Positions 23,901 through 36,830 of a stretch of DNA of 64,000 nt are shown one piece after another. Every line of letters begins with the position of its first letter. Positions within the stretch are counted from its first letter, which is position 1. Under the pieces are notes generated by a model. The model searched no databases. It was given only the letters and a program-made list of their open reading frames with translations, and had not been told where the DNA came from. Position numbers and translations under genes: made by a program. This stretch comes from Sclerodactyla briareus (Eukaryota; Echinodermata; Holothuroidea; Dendrochirotida; Sclerodactylidae), in NCBI GenBank assembly GCA_026419785.1, contig JAODTK010001887.1:186001-250000 (forward strand), given 5' to 3'.

Positions 23901-26689
23901 TGAGGCATACGAAATTACTTCACAGATGAACTCTTCCATTTGTACTAGGATATTCTCTGAATATAATACACAGGTATGGCAAAACTAATAACTAATGGCG
24001 TTTTGGTGAGGTTAGCAATTGCTGAATGACAACAGTAAAAGGGTTCAAGACTGCTGCTATTCTGGAAGCGAAACTCAGAGCTCGGACTGTTCAGAAGGTG
24101 TTGAATTTCAATCAACGAAATAATAACCGTCTGTCACCGCAGGACATTGATGTGATTTGCCGATAGGCTAAACAACAGGGGAAGGGTGATGGACCGTAGA
24201 TGTCAATCGGTTTGAACAACTGGTCAATAGTTCGACGAGTGCAAGAACTGAATACTTCAAGCAATGAGAAATGAGATTCAATGAGGTTCAAGCAGAGGCA
24301 ACGGAATAACAGACTAAGGGAAATGGTAGTAATGATAGCAATGACAAATATATGCTAAAAAGAAGGAGACTGTTAAGAATTTCAATATTGTTTACTATCA
24401 GCGAATGTGGTCATGCCCATCACATGACATATGGTAGTCATTCATGAAGGTCATACAAACCATCGCTAGGAACAAAAGTTCCAGCATTAAATCGATTGAA
24501 CCTCTTATTCGAAACAGTATCACTGAGTGTCAATATCGAATAAATTGTCGAGTTACCGTACAGCATACCCACGATACCAATGCGCGGACAAACCATGAAA
24601 ACTTCTTACGGGGTTATTATTGCTGTTAACACCTAATCCGTAATCCGGTGATCTATTCATTCCTGAATATTTAGTTACACACAGGGTAAGTACACTCCCA
24701 GAACGTTCGGACAGTATGCCTATAAGTGCAGGTAAATTTCAAATAAATATGAAGAATTACACATAGTTATATATTCAATTTCACTTGAAAGTTAAGGAGT
24801 TCTATATCACCCAATCGTTCTTTAAATGAAACATTTGAAAATTGCATTGTTAACAGGGTGTACATCTTGTTGGAGTAGTATGTTCCCTTCTGTAATTGAC
24901 AGTTGGTATAGTGCACATCGATATCTTAATGTGTTGAGAAATGGACGAGTCGAAATAAGATTTACGGGTTTGACGTTAGCGTACTTACCTCTTCTTACGT
25001 TCCACTACAGAATCTACTTCGCTAATAAAGTCCGTCCTTCCCATTATCCACCCATCATCACGGATGGCAACCCAACTGGTCGTGCACCAATGCGGCAAAC
25101 ACGTCACTCTCTTGCCAATCAGTACAGCCAACGCGGGTAAACTAAGTTAGTGCGAAGACATGACGTCATGCTACAGCGATTGACCGAGATCACCCAGACG
25201 GTAATTGTCCCGGGCAAGTTATCGTCGGCAGCTGATAACTATTCGGATAGTGCAGCTTGAACATCCGCGGTACGTAATGTAAATAGCTATAGTGCAATTA
25301 CAATGTGATGAACCTGCGCCCATGTGCATAATCGACTGCAGGTCTTGCCGACTTTCTCAAACCTCTCGTGAGCACGATAGCTCCTTTGCACACGCAAACC
25401 TCAATAAGGCCAGCCTAATGCATTAGTGGTGTGTCGACAACCCTCGACACAAGTCAACCCCCACCCCCCCCCCCACCCTTCTCCACGATCAACGACTGCT
25501 TCTCCCTTCTTTTACTAAATGGAAATAATAACTTCAACACAATCTCGATCCTGACCTTCCACTTGACCAAAAAATATCAGGGACTATCAGGGGAAACATA
25601 CCATGAGAGTTTTAAGGGTAATCCACCCAGGTCCATCCTGCTAATAACGTTATCCTTTTCATAGCTGAACAAATGTCCAGACTATAGTCAGGAAATAGAG
25701 AGTGGGAATTACTAGAATCGTACATCTCTCAACAGATGGCAATTACTTACCTTATCGAATCATATTCACTCGAGACGGATCATGCCGTCTCCTACGTTTT
25801 GTTTGATGCATAGCATCAATAATTGAAGAGAACCGTGACTCCAAGACGAATAACGCCGTCTTTAGATAAATAGGTCTGGTGAAATAATGACACACCGTCC
25901 GTATATAGATTGAATAGATTGACAAAGAGTAGGGAACATGTTCGACTTGAACGACCCTAGCTATGGTCAATTGATGTTAACTGTCTAACGCAACCTGTCA
26001 TCCGAACCAATGCAAATGCAAATGTAGAATATTTTTATGTTGATGGTATCGGACAGGCCACAGGATACATGTGGAGGCAATCACACCATGGAAGCTTTGG
26101 CGCAGGAAAATACAACGTAGGAAATGTTTCACCCAGTGGCTATCATTGACTGTGAATGAGAGAACGGGTACGGGTTTTCGAGTCATTTGCATTCTTTCAT
26201 TCAATCGGAATCTGGGTTTCGTCCTGTGACACGGCAGAAACACTAACTGTATAGTAGGATCATTTAACGTCAACTCATTTACCCTGAATCAAACTTCGCA
26301 TACCATGGTTTAATTGGATGCAACCATTGTCGCACTTCATCAAGTCACTTAGTGGTTCCAAGTATATCAAAAGTGTAATGTCAATTTGAGGCTTTCCAAA
26401 ATCTTCTTTACAATCTCTGCGTGGACTGTTAAATCGTAGTAAAGTCAGATCGGAATATGGCAATCATATCTACAAAACAAAACTTGTCCTGTTGGAAGAG
26501 TTCGCCACGCCGTTTTTTTGAAATATTCAAACGATTTGTCATCCCAACGATTTTTATTCAAATTAGTAGAACCAGCCAGTCGTTTCTGTAGAGCAATTGT
26601 GACTGCTTAACAGTTGTGTTCGAACGTGCGAGTCGTGTAGAATAGAAAGCTTCTGAATGAAAAAGATAAGAATTTATAGGTATGGTCTT
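20918..26689. other. Long unassigned AT-rich interval
   Basis: About 5.8 kb of unassigned sequence. The largest frame (23150-23560, 136 codons) has no recognised domain, no good start and no splice-like borders. A block near 24040-24260 has some coding-like texture but is interrupted by stops. A C11 run lies at 25464-25474. No RNA gene or window-internal repeat was recognised. Confidence 0.3.
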
Positions 26690-27560
26690 TGTTCAATATT
26701 ACGCAAAATTTACGCAATCCTATTTGATGCGTGTGGATGTTATTACAATCATACATAACGTACGTAGCCTACGTACCGTAGCATACGTTAATTTACAGAG
26801 GTAGAGCTCTCGACACTATCCTTGTTGCGCGTATTAAATAGCAGGTACTCATGTGAAAGTATTACCAACGAACGAAAGGCATCTTGCCCATGTAAAGCAT
26901 GTATTGTATACGTACATGCGGACGTACCTAATAACGAGTACATGTATGTAAATAATAATATAGAATACTCAGGCGCATACGTACGAACATAATGATCACG
27001 TTTACCTGCGTATGGCACGTAACGCTGTTGAGTTATTTCCGAAATATTATTAACCATAATCGTGTAGGTACGTAACTATTATATCGTACGCATATAGAAC
27101 GTACGCCGCACGTAAGTAATATTATCGTCGACGTATCACATTATTCGCATACTTACGTGGTGATATTACCGACATACATTATGATAACACATAGCGAATT
27201 TGGTGCGTATATATACGTGCTATCATAGGTCCTTACAATCGAGTTTTACGTAACGCACGTTAGGTTGCTAACGTAAAGGATAACGCATAGGTGAAAATTA
27301 CGCGCATAGCAATTACCCCTACGTTCATGTCTGAACGTAGGCCTAATTAGAACAGTATAACGTCCCGTGTTATGTTATCGTAGACCGACGTGATATTATT
27401 TCATACGTACTTATACGTAATGACGTATTATGTACGTATGTTCGTAAGTAGGTAATATCGATATGTAGTACCGTGACAACATAATGTAAATGCGTAATAC
27501 TCTCACATGAGTACGTGATAACTGTTACGTGAAGCCTACGCACTTGCGGCTTACAAGTCC
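26690..27560. repeat. ACGT/TACGTA-rich cryptically simple region
   Basis: By hand count about 29 ACGT tetramers occur in roughly 850 bases, where about 3 are expected by chance. Many sit in TACGTA, GTACGTA or ACGTAC contexts. The words are irregularly spaced, so this is not a simple tandem array. The 89-codon minus-strand frame at 26788-27057 follows from the composition. The CpG density is high for a genome whose other intervals look CpG-poor. Confidence 0.85.
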
Positions 27561-29385
27561 CTACTAACAGTAGCCACTCACCTGGTCCCTCTCATCTACA
27601 TCGCAGCTAGCGTAATATGCTATCACTATCAAAGCGACTGCAATAAGTCTACATCATGCATATTCATGACTGAAATGAAACATCAATCGTTTCCTAAATT
27701 CGTTACTTCGGACGAATTAGAGTATCGCGTTCTTCTGACGAATCACCCCGGACTGATAATGAACCATGTGCCTCACAAAGCAACTAAAACGTACTAGCTA
27801 TGTGGGTCAGTCACAAGGGTAGAGCGATTTTGACGGAAACACATCGAAGTGCAAGTGAACTGCTATGGTGATTGAACTTTCGCACAAAAAGTCCTCGATT
27901 GCCTTTGACGGTCAACGAAGAAGCGTGTATACTCCCGATAATCCGAGTTCACAAATTGGACGGTCGAAACGTTCGAGTAATTATGACAATGTTTCATACC
28001 TACAATAACAACACGTTTTATGGATAGATCCATCTCAGAAAGACCAGGGGTGATGATTTTTTACAATGACACACATTTTCCATTCGTGATAAGAACAGCG
28101 TTTGACAGGATGAGTATTTATCGCTTGGTCCATGCGTCGCACCTAAGAAAAATCAGTGAATAGTAGAAAGGTCCATAGTTAACGGTCGGGCGATTTGACA
28201 AAAATCAAAACGGCAATGAAATAGTCTGTCATGAAATAAAAAGTCTATGTCGGCCAGGGTCGAGTTGGTAGATGTTGTCAGAATTTTGGCAATAAAAGAT
28301 ATCCCTTATGTGCACACAACAGCGTTTGTCAGTCATGAGTGGGTTTTTTTTATTAATAAAAGGTCAGTTTTAACGGTGTACGGTAAGAAGATTCTGATGA
28401 AAATTTATTACCGACTATGAAAAGAGCGTGTCCGTTACATACTCATTTTGGTCTTATGATAATAATAAAGAAAGCTAGTCCAAAATAATTGGAAAAATGA
28501 AATGATAGCGGTCTCAATTTCAAAACGGCTGTTAATTTCAAACTCGTAGTCCAGAAGGTTTCGGGTTTCAGGGAGGGTTCCGCTTATATGTATTTCAAAT
28601 CCAATACTTTAAGGGTGAACTCGTGGATAAGATGCTCTATATACAGCTATGTGTCGTTGAACAATGCTTGTGACAAACTGAAGTTAGAACAAGTCGTAAT
28701 TCCAACGATATGATACTCATAAACCTTAAACTAGAACATGAACCAAACCCCAGAGATGCTGCGCTTGCGTGACAGCTGTTAAAAAATATTATAGCATGTT
28801 CATGTACCGCTTATCCATACAAACCCTTAGACAAATCATCGTCTTATTGGTTTTAAAAACCACTTCGTGTTTGCTAGGAAGTTTTCCAAAATGAGACACC
28901 TATTCAGGAAGCAGCACTTTTGTTCCCTAGCGGGACAACGGCCAGGTGCCAGCCGGCAAGTATGCTGATTGTAACTCTTTTCAAACAAACCCCGTCCACA
29001 ATCAAAATAAGCAAAGTTTTTTTTGGCACTGCCATAGAGGAAGCTATAAACCACAAATTAAACCTCACCACCAATCATTCTAGACCTCTGTTTGTCTCAG
29101 ATGAGCCTACGCCCATAGGGATCTAAACCATAAGGGTAATATGCTCAGTAAGTGAAATCTTGACATTTTTCCAACACTTTTTTAATTTGTAACGAAACTC
29201 GAGAGGCAGCATTGACATGACACGAGTAATAATGATCACCTCAACTGCCCTAAATAGTAAGGATTATATACAAATGAGATGAACTATATACCAAGTGGAT
29301 CTGGATCTCCGGCGTGAATCAGTAATGTGTTCACGAGCTGTAACATCTGTCAAATAGCATTTTCACCAATTTCTCCCCTTTTTTT
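27561..29385. other. Unassigned sequence with weak internal repetition
   Basis: A short frame at 28245-28418 (58 codons; contains HTTAFVSHEWVFF) is unassigned. The word 'aacagcgtttg.cag..atgagt' occurs at 28095 and 28319 with loosely similar flanks, hinting at an old ~225 bp duplication. Nothing more is supportable. Confidence 0.3.
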
Positions 29386-29560
29386 ACCAAACGTACCACA
29401 GCTACACCAGAAACGATTGGGTTCTTGTACTCCCTAAAAAAAATTCAATTTCAGCTTCATTCTGGTCATTGTTCACAAGGTTCTCAGAATTTGACCACTG
29501 GTGACATCAGATGATCTATAACTCGACCCGAGAACAACAGGATTCAGTTACACATTCTGG
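29386..29560 (+). repeat. Copy of the ~130-160 bp satellite-like unit
   Basis: Contains 'gattgggttcttgtactc', 'cattctggtcattgttcacaaggtt', 'tcagaatttgaccactggtgac' and 'cagatgatct...aactcgaccc', in the same order as the array at 47.4-48.1 kb. It is a single, diverged unit. Confidence 0.55.
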
Positions 29561-30619
29561 GGGCTCATAGGAGGACTGAGAGGGCGTTCCAGAAACTGCC
29601 CAAAAATTGGAAAAAGTGTATCATTGATTCAAAAATTTGGAGCGATGACCTATAGACATGTGTTGAGTTGGTATAGTTACACGAGGACATCGTATTGTTG
29701 ACTGAGGCAGAAATGAGAAAAACTGGTAACAGTAGCATATTGAGTTCGAACCTGGTTCACGTCATCTTCGATTCCGTATTGGAAAGGTTTCTCGCAAAAC
29801 CCATTGGGGTCAGTACTCACCCCGGTTATTAATGTAGTAATACACGATAACAACGCGGGTAAACACGACGTGTTAGTGTGCAATATGTTTTTCGTACCAA
29901 AAATAGTGGGAATCTGAGACAGAGGGAGATTCGGACGAAAGCAGCACACAGCCTGTACCATCACAATGTCTCCATGCTTACAATTTAAAAAAAACAAAGG
30001 GCAGATGCATTGAACAACAAGAACGCTCCGTCCATGGTTCACATAGTTTACACGGTTTTCGGATGTTTACCTTATGAGATCTGTGGAGCTCATGACACTC
30101 ATCAGAGGGTCGCCATGGTCGTCGTTGCGTCTTGTTCAAGAGTAAAATACCAGTTGCCCACATATACAAACATTAACTTATACAATGACATGCAATTCAA
30201 GCAAGGTTCTAGTTCTCCCCTACGAAAAACCCATTAACAGAAACTGACACGATCAGTATGGGAGGTGGCACAATTAGAGGCTCACCATCCCTGTCCTAAA
30301 CTAGAGAAAAAAAAGTATCCAACAGGTAATGAGGGAGGTGGAAGGTAGGCTGCAGGATTTGACAGAAAAAATATACCCTTTTTGAGCGGTGGATGTCCAC
30401 AGAGAAACAGTGGAAGTGACTCATCCAGGATTGTACCTAATTGAGGGCACACGTTTGGCTTGGCCATCCAAAGGTGGAATTACGGGCCAAATCTCCCCCC
30501 CCCCCCTCCCCCTTATCCGTGAGGTCACAGATTTCAGATCCCAGTACAACACAATAGCAAGGAATAGTGTTTATACAGCGATCCGTTAGCCATGGTTTTT
30601 TTCTGAGCTCAACCAACAG
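29561..30619. other. Unassigned sequence
   Basis: A 121-codon minus-strand frame (29677-30042) has no recognisable domain. A C12 tract lies at 30495-30506. No other feature. Confidence 0.3.
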
Positions 30620-30818
30620 TACGCTCTGTGTTGATATCCATGATAGGTGCACAGAAAAAATATACAAGGTGGAATTCCAATCCAAGACAGTCGTTGACGT
30701 TGTTATTAGCGATAACGTTCTACAAGATGGGACAAGGAAAGGGAAAGGAAGAAAGGCAAATGACGGAATATGCCCCATTCATTACCTCATCTTCACCTTG
30801 ATCGCGACGTCATCTCAG
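30620..30818 (+). CDS. Possible orphan exon (unidentified)
   Basis: Open frame between an acceptor-like pyrimidine run ending 'aaccaacag' (30611-30619) and a donor-like TCTCAG|GTAAAT at 30819. The peptide includes STLCVDIHDRCTEKIYKVEF and VVDVVISDNVLQDG, with a charged KGKGRK patch, so its composition is protein-like. No family is recognised and no linked exon was found. Confidence 0.25.
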
Positions 30819-33400
30819 GTAAATATGTTGTAGGTGGTAACCTCCTCGTCCCTCGTTCACCGCCAATTCAAGGTCTTTGTGACAAAGCATCAGTACCCTT
30901 TAATTACTAATAAACCGACCACAGCCCAGCGACTCGGGGGGACGACGGGAATCCTTCGTGATAAAATTCGACTGTTTCGGATCAGTCGCTCGAAATTTAA
31001 ATGCGCGTAAATTACCAAGCAATATCAAAACACTGTCGAAATCACGTACAAACTTGCAAGCGAACATTCGAAGGGGTATACCCTTAAAGGTTGTCCAATT
31101 GTAAGTATCATTTATGTGGTTGACAAACGGGGTAATGTTTTCTAATCAATGTTATTCTCTACCCTGTGAGATATGTTGAACATTCTAGATGAGTCACAAA
31201 GAGGCTCCAGTATTATAAAGACGACATATAAACCCCAGCAGTGTGTTCTTACCTAACCAGCAGCTTTCAACGGAAAATAATGGCCTCTAAGACGCCTACA
31301 CTTTACTCCTTGTGTCGGAAACGGCGATTCTGGTCAGACAAATCAACAGTGTCCCTCGTGGTTATGGGAATATACAAATCGACCAGGAACGTGAATAACC
31401 GAACATTTCAGTCACTAGAAATACATGAAGGCTAGTCGATCGGGTGCAGTTGGAATCGAAAACGCCGCTGTAGACGCTGGTTAGTGGAAGTCTTCCCCCC
31501 GAATTTTCAATGGGCTATCTTCCTATCATGAATTGCTAAAGCGCTTTGGAATAGGGTTATTCTCCTTCTCAGATCGGCTGTTTGCCTAACGTTTACAATG
31601 CATGGGGTAAATGTCATGTCAGACATTATTTTACACATTCTCGTACTTACTCGAAACGATTGTCGATTTAGTAGTTTTTATAATATTTCAAACAAATATA
31701 CTATGCATGCGAACGCCACATTTGCAATTCTTACAGGCCTCACCCTTATACCCTCAGGTATACACTGAATTCTTTTTGAAAAAAATGCAGAACCAATCAA
31801 CTTCTTCTTGAAACATTGATCGTCACGTACATCATAAGAAGATATTGATGTTCTTGCGTCTACGTTGGGGTTTATTGCTGTTGGAAGGCAATTTCAAATG
31901 TCAATTTCTATGTGAAAATGAGTGACTGCTGGGCTTGGGTATAGAGGCCGGATGTAACTCTTTGAGACTGTAGGATTTCGTTTAGAAAGGGGAAATAATA
32001 AATTTATTCACATAATGTTCTTATTCACAAATACAAAAAATTAATTCCCTTGGGTGGTTTCAGGGAGTAAAATCGTTCAAAGCAAATATTTTTTGGTAAA
32101 GCCAAGTCCAACAATATATTCCGTTCGATACTGAAGTATCAGGTACACAAAAGTAATGAATGATGAATGCTGCCTTCTCTGCCAGTCCGATAGTCGAATT
32201 CCGATGAGTGAAAGAAAATGCAATGCAGTCTCTCTTTAAAGAAGTCCAATCAATAATAGGGAATGATGATCCTGGTGTTAGCGTCAATTGGACGCATACA
32301 CTGACAGGCGTGAAGAAAAAGGTACCTGACGCCAGTTGGTATATTTACATTAGTCACGAGGATTGTCAGCTGACTTGTGTTACGCCAATATTCTTCAGTA
32401 CAAACTTTGGCGTGCTATAATCGACCTAGCTAGGATTATCCAAATGCGCATTTATACCTAGATTATTTCCTTAGATCGATGACTGCATCAAATCGTAATG
32501 AAGCCTAAAAGGGTAATCAGTGAACCGACTTCACGAAGCGTTGTAGGATCCTTTCTCTCAGAACAAACCACACACGATCGAAAAAGCTAATCATGCTCTA
32601 TAGCCTTGGTTGGGGTCCGTTTAGCAGGTTCTGTATTTTAGCAATACGTTCAGTCAGCACTACATAGAATATGTCGCGAATCGCTCAGAATGAACGTAAG
32701 TCATTCAGGTTAAGTATGTACAATACAGATGTGTCCATTGAAAATCAGTGGCCAACGCTGAGCAGGCCTTTTACAGGGTTCACTGATGCTAATGAATAGC
32801 ACTCTATTAGCGAGAAATGAGGTTCCTCTAACTAGAGCTCGCAAGCTACAGGATACGTTTTCCGGTAGTCTAACAGCATTACTCGGGAGGCGAATCTATA
32901 AATACGTCACTCATCGAACGGTAGGACAGTCTGAGAGGAATGTAGATAGATACAAACACTAAACAGTGATTGCAATTTACGCGCCATTAACCCTGTGTGA
33001 ATGATTCCGAAGCACTCGATTTCACCGTGATAGGTTCAGGTATTTTTAAGGCAGAGCTGCGCTTTGGCTAGGTTAATCCCCCAAACTCTACGAACGATTA
33101 TGCTTCGCCGTGGTGATAAGTTTATGTTCATAGTCGATGCAGACGACGTGACAGGGGTACCTTCTTTCGCATGATGAACCGAATCTTGACGACTCCGCAA
33201 ATCGGGACGTGGAGATTCATAATCCACGATTGGTTCAGCTCTCCTCGAAATTTGAATCAATGACGCATGTTTCTTGGCTCAACGCTTTCCAGATATGTAC
33301 CCCAGTCAATTACCAAGTCTGCTAACTAAATTAGCCGCACAGTATCGGTCGTGAGGTCGTTAATAACCATTATCTTATCAAGGACGAACACTGTAATTAT
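30819..33400. other. Unassigned sequence
   Basis: Only short frames without recognised domains. The word 'gctaaagcgctttggaat' near 31540 resembles the tail region of CR1/L2-type elements but no (ATT)n tail follows, so it is not called. Confidence 0.3.
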
Positions 33401-33414
33401 GTGACTGTCATGTG

Positions 33415-33665
33415 TAGTTCAATCCGGATGAGGAGCTCTACTCAACTGGAATATATCACCCGGAAGAGTAGAGTACAGTTGAATCATAACTCCCCGAGTT
33501 CCCGACGAAACCGTGTCATCAAGGAGCTACAATACCGTTGCCAACAGAAGACGACGGCCCACCGAGTCCGGTGCTGTATGATCGTCACCAGAAAATGGCC
33601 ATATCTCAAGAGGGTCAGGCAACTGATCCTAATGAAAATCCCGCTCCCTCAACCATTTACATTTG
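33415..33665 (+). other. Coding-like fragment, broken frame
   Basis: One frame (33490-33660) translates to a hydrophilic, Pro/Asp/Glu/Gln-rich peptide containing LPTEDDGPPSPVLYDRHQKM. An upstream piece in another frame (33415-33470) reads FNPDEELYSTGIYHPEE before a stop. Together they could be a decayed exon of an intracellular, disordered protein tail. Homology was not recognised. Confidence 0.2.
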
Positions 33666-33767
33666 TTTGATCCATTTATATTTGTTGATCGTGTCCATCA
33701 GAATTTACATTTGTCGTGTGAAATTGTTTACGGTAAATAGAACCAAGAGTCATGCGAAGATGGTATG

Positions 33768-33783
33768 TATGATGATGATGATG

Positions 33784-33818
<35 letters not shown>

Positions 33819-33841
33819 TATTATTATTATTATTATTATTA

Positions 33842-33879
<38 letters not shown>

Positions 33880-33905
33880 TATTATTATTATTATTATTAT
33901 TATAA
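33768..33905. repeat. (GAT)n-(AAT)n-(ATT)n microsatellite, self-complementary
   Basis: A short (GAT)5 lead is followed by (AAT)n at 33783-33818 and (ATT)n at 33819-33902 with two single slips. Because (AAT)n and (ATT)n are reverse complements, the two halves form an almost perfect hairpin centred near 33818. The 149-codon frame crossing it consists mainly of Ile, Leu and Tyr runs and is not a gene. Confidence 0.95.
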
Positions 33906-34759
33906 AATTAAAAATACAATAATAATAAAAGTTCTAATACGAGTACCTGTAGTTGTATTTATTGTACACGAGTTGTCCTATTCGTAGTACTCAAATCAAC
34001 GGCTTTTGATGTAACTATGGGGTGACCCTATTGATATCGCGGAAAACCGAAGAAAAGTTGATAGTTATACGTATATGTACAGTTAGCAAGTTTACCTCTG
34101 AATTCCCGAACCTTATGAACAGTTGATCCGCTGTATTCTGCATTGTAGCCTAGTTTGGGGTTGTCAGAATGTCAGGATCAGCACCTTCCCAACAGCCTGA
34201 TATTACAACATGAATCGAATCAACTTCTCCATCGCAGGCATATACATATTTTTGTGTTTGCAGTTGACCATTCTGCCTGCCTAGTATAAATCAAGCCGTA
34301 ATTGGGCGCCCAACATGCCTATCTACCGTAATACGCGGAGTCGCACACAGAACGAGTACCTGTGAAAGAAAGGGAGAGAGGTCAACAGATAAACCCGGGT
34401 TGTGCAGTACGCGTCATTCATTCGAGGCACCATAATATTTACCCATACAAGCGAGTCTGTTACAACTATCACAGAACGGCGGACTGTTCGGCTGGACTGG
34501 TTACCACCTTATCACCCACCCCCTTAAGAACGTTATCCTGGTATATATAGATGCAAGAGCTGACAATGGACTAAACCATTACTGGACTCGAACTCAGCTG
34601 ATTAATTATGTTCCTCCGAAACAGATTATGTTGTATACCCATCGATTACCGGGCAGAAGCTGGTCTCGATTCGGCAAACGGACGCGTACAATACGAACCA
34701 CAATATCAGGGATTCCCGGCCTGACAGCTAATAGGAGTTGACGAGTAACTCACCATGGT

Positions 34760-35030
34760 CAATCACAGTGATATCAATCAATCATTCAGTCAATCATCAA
34801 GAACGGGACGGTCATGGTGTCGATCTAATTAGGTCATCATCAACTATGCTGATAAATGAAAGGCTATACCAGCTGCGAGAGTGTCTTTGTCACATTGCGT
34901 ATCGAGACGGCGGACTTTATATCTAATCTTGCCGGGTGGGAAATATATTCTTACGAATGACAAACTTAGCAAAGCAAGTGATTTTTTTTCTTCCGAGTTT
35001 GTCATTTCCTCTGACCTTGTTATTCTAGTT
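34760..35030 (+). repeat. Dispersed repeat family (AATTAGGTTACC), copy a
   Basis: Shares an ordered set of words with 42217-42465 and 44537-44730: 'ggtcaatcac', 'gtcatggtgtcg', 'ctaattaggt', 'gataaatgaaaggct' and 'tgtctttgtc'; a later 'atttcctctgacctt' is shared with copy b. Same orientation in all three copies. Likely a SINE or MITE; no terminal structure was identified. Confidence 0.65.
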
Positions 35031-35521
35031 GCTTACTTCGGGAAAACTATAGAACATGAGTTTTGTATCGAAATGTAAGACAAAATCGAATCTTTCGTAC
35101 AACTGCAAACAATTCCGATTTCTACAGTTAAGTTGTTCACTGCACTCTATTGTATCTGGTTATAGGCTTCCGTCTACTGCAGTGACGACTGCAGTTCCGT
35201 CTGAAGGCGAGTGGCTTTCACATGGTACTCGGTTGTAGTGAACGGTCACAGTTCTCAGTCTATCGTTATGCCAGGAATATTTTAATCAGGAAATAATAGG
35301 AAAACACCCGGTCATCTCTTTCACGCGTTGCTGTGAGTTGACGTATATCATACCTAACGAATTCAACATTATCCAGGATCATTCAAAATCGCTTCTGCCA
35401 ATAACAAACACAGCATCGATATTCGTAGCTGTGTCGTTCAATTCAAATAAAGTCTGGGAAAAATACATTAAGAATTTAAAATCGAAGGTACAGAACCTAT
35501 AATTGTATGGAATTTTATTAG

Positions 35522-35741
35522 TCCAACCTGTGGAGATGGATACGTCACATAGTTTGAAAAGACCCCCTTTTCCTCGATTTACCACTGACCGAGGCAAGCA
35601 AACCCAAGCACGCTGGTATTGCACTTACGCATTCTCAGGGTCTTTGTCCGATCGGCTATGGACTGCTGGCAATACATTGTCAATTTCTCTCATGGTGAAT
35701 TCAATCGAAGGCGAAGCGTCTGACGGATCTCGTAAGATAAC
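35522..35741 (+). CDS. Possible exon, CUB-domain-like C-terminal half
   Basis: Open frame from an acceptor-like 'ggaattttattag' to a strong donor ATAAC|GTAAGT at 35742. The frame's stop (TAA) lies within the donor and would be removed by splicing. The peptide holds RWYCTYAFSGSLSDRLWTAG followed by NTLSISLMVNSIEG. Its YC, then a gap, then GN-L-SI pattern resembles the second half of CUB domains (conserved YCG, SSGN.L.I.F). The Gly after YC and the usual aromatic are missing and the first CUB half is not visible. CUB modules act in extracellular proteins. The resemblance was judged by eye and is weak. Confidence 0.3.
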
Positions 35742-36479
35742 GTAAGTAGGATTTTTACACACTGATGCCCTGTAGAGAATGGACCGATACGATTGACAGA
35801 CCTTTCGTCAGAGAATTGAATTATCAGGTGGAAGGCGGGTTACTGTGGACTGAATTGGTTTTAATGAAACAACTGCTGCCTTGATTGGCAAGAGTTTGAT
35901 GTGCCAATTTCGCGAAACTCGTGCGGCGACGTAGGATTGTCACCTAATAATGCCAGACAGAAACTGTAGCTCCGGTCTTTACGAAAGTCGGTATGCATTA
36001 GCCAAGTAAATCCTCATGTGGACAGCTCTCATCAACATTCGGAAAAGCGACAATGCGACAAAGATGATTTCTGTTTCTGACTTCCCAATGTGTACATAGA
36101 CTAACGTCCCCAAATGGTTCGGTATGGAACACTATATACCATCACATATTTCTCCCAATACAGTTCTCATAACTACGTAGATGTAAATGTGGGCATATGA
36201 TACGACTTACACATTTGACCACCGATTTCTGCTTTTTACTACTTTCTAAGACTTTGGCTTTCTTCCAGCTGTCCGACGCTATATATACGCACACCAGTAG
36301 AACCAGGTAGCGTATTTCTCTGTGCTGAACGGCAATCGTGTATTAATTCTCAATTATTATGTAACCAATACACACAAGTACCTCGTATTTTTCCAATTGA
36401 CTAAATAAGACCTCGACCAATCAGCGATCACTTCGACATGAACCCATAGTTTCCATTTGACACATCCAGGGTCTCAGTT
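35742..36479. other. Unassigned sequence
   Basis: No recognisable coding or repeat feature. Confidence 0.35.
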
Positions 36480-36825
36480 TGCTGTGTCGTCATTCATACC
36501 TCCCTTGATCAGATTAACGTCGAGAAATAAATCGTTCATTTGAACTATATTTAGATCCAGCGCCATATACATTGTTAACAAAATGTAACGGCGCTTCGTT
36601 AGGGGTCAACCTAATTAGAGTCTATCCAAATAAAATTAGAGACACTGGAAAAGACTAATTGCATTTTCTCCAAATGGTTATCTACAGCAGGGGCTATACA
36701 GTCTGCTCTAACAAAATAACATGTCTAGTGCGTGGATTTGGGGGAACGTGTATGCGAGCTGTTTTCCTGGTTAACAATTAGCGCAGCGTTCAAATGGTAT
36801 GCCTAATTTCGGATTTGGCATAGGT
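36480..36825 (+). repeat. Dispersed repeat family, copy at 36.5 kb
   Basis: Aligns in the same orientation with 63500-63790. Shared blocks are 'aaatcgttcat', 'gcgctt', 'ggggtcaacc..a.tagagtc', 'aagac.aatt.cat.ttct' and 'gctgtt..cctggtta'. Copies are diverged by roughly a quarter and separated by 27 kb. The nature of the element is unknown. Confidence 0.6.
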
Positions 36826-36830
36826 AGACT

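Noticed and set aside
24000-24420. Block resembling transposase-like coding text
   Set aside because: Stops break every frame and no DDE or helix-turn-helix motif could be identified.
29677-30042. 121-codon minus-strand frame
   Set aside because: No domain, and overlapping frames on the other strand; not distinguishable from chance.
31530-31560. 'aaagcgctttgg' word like a LINE/SINE 3' end
   Set aside because: No ATT-type tail or RT sequence next to it.
7744-32870. 16-base identical word GGATACGTTTTCCGGT at 7744 and 32852
   Set aside because: Flanks do not align; probably chance or a very short relic.
33538-33987. 149-codon open frame
   Set aside because: Most of its length is translation of the ATT microsatellite; only the first ~45 codons have coding-like texture, and these are listed separately as a weak fragment.
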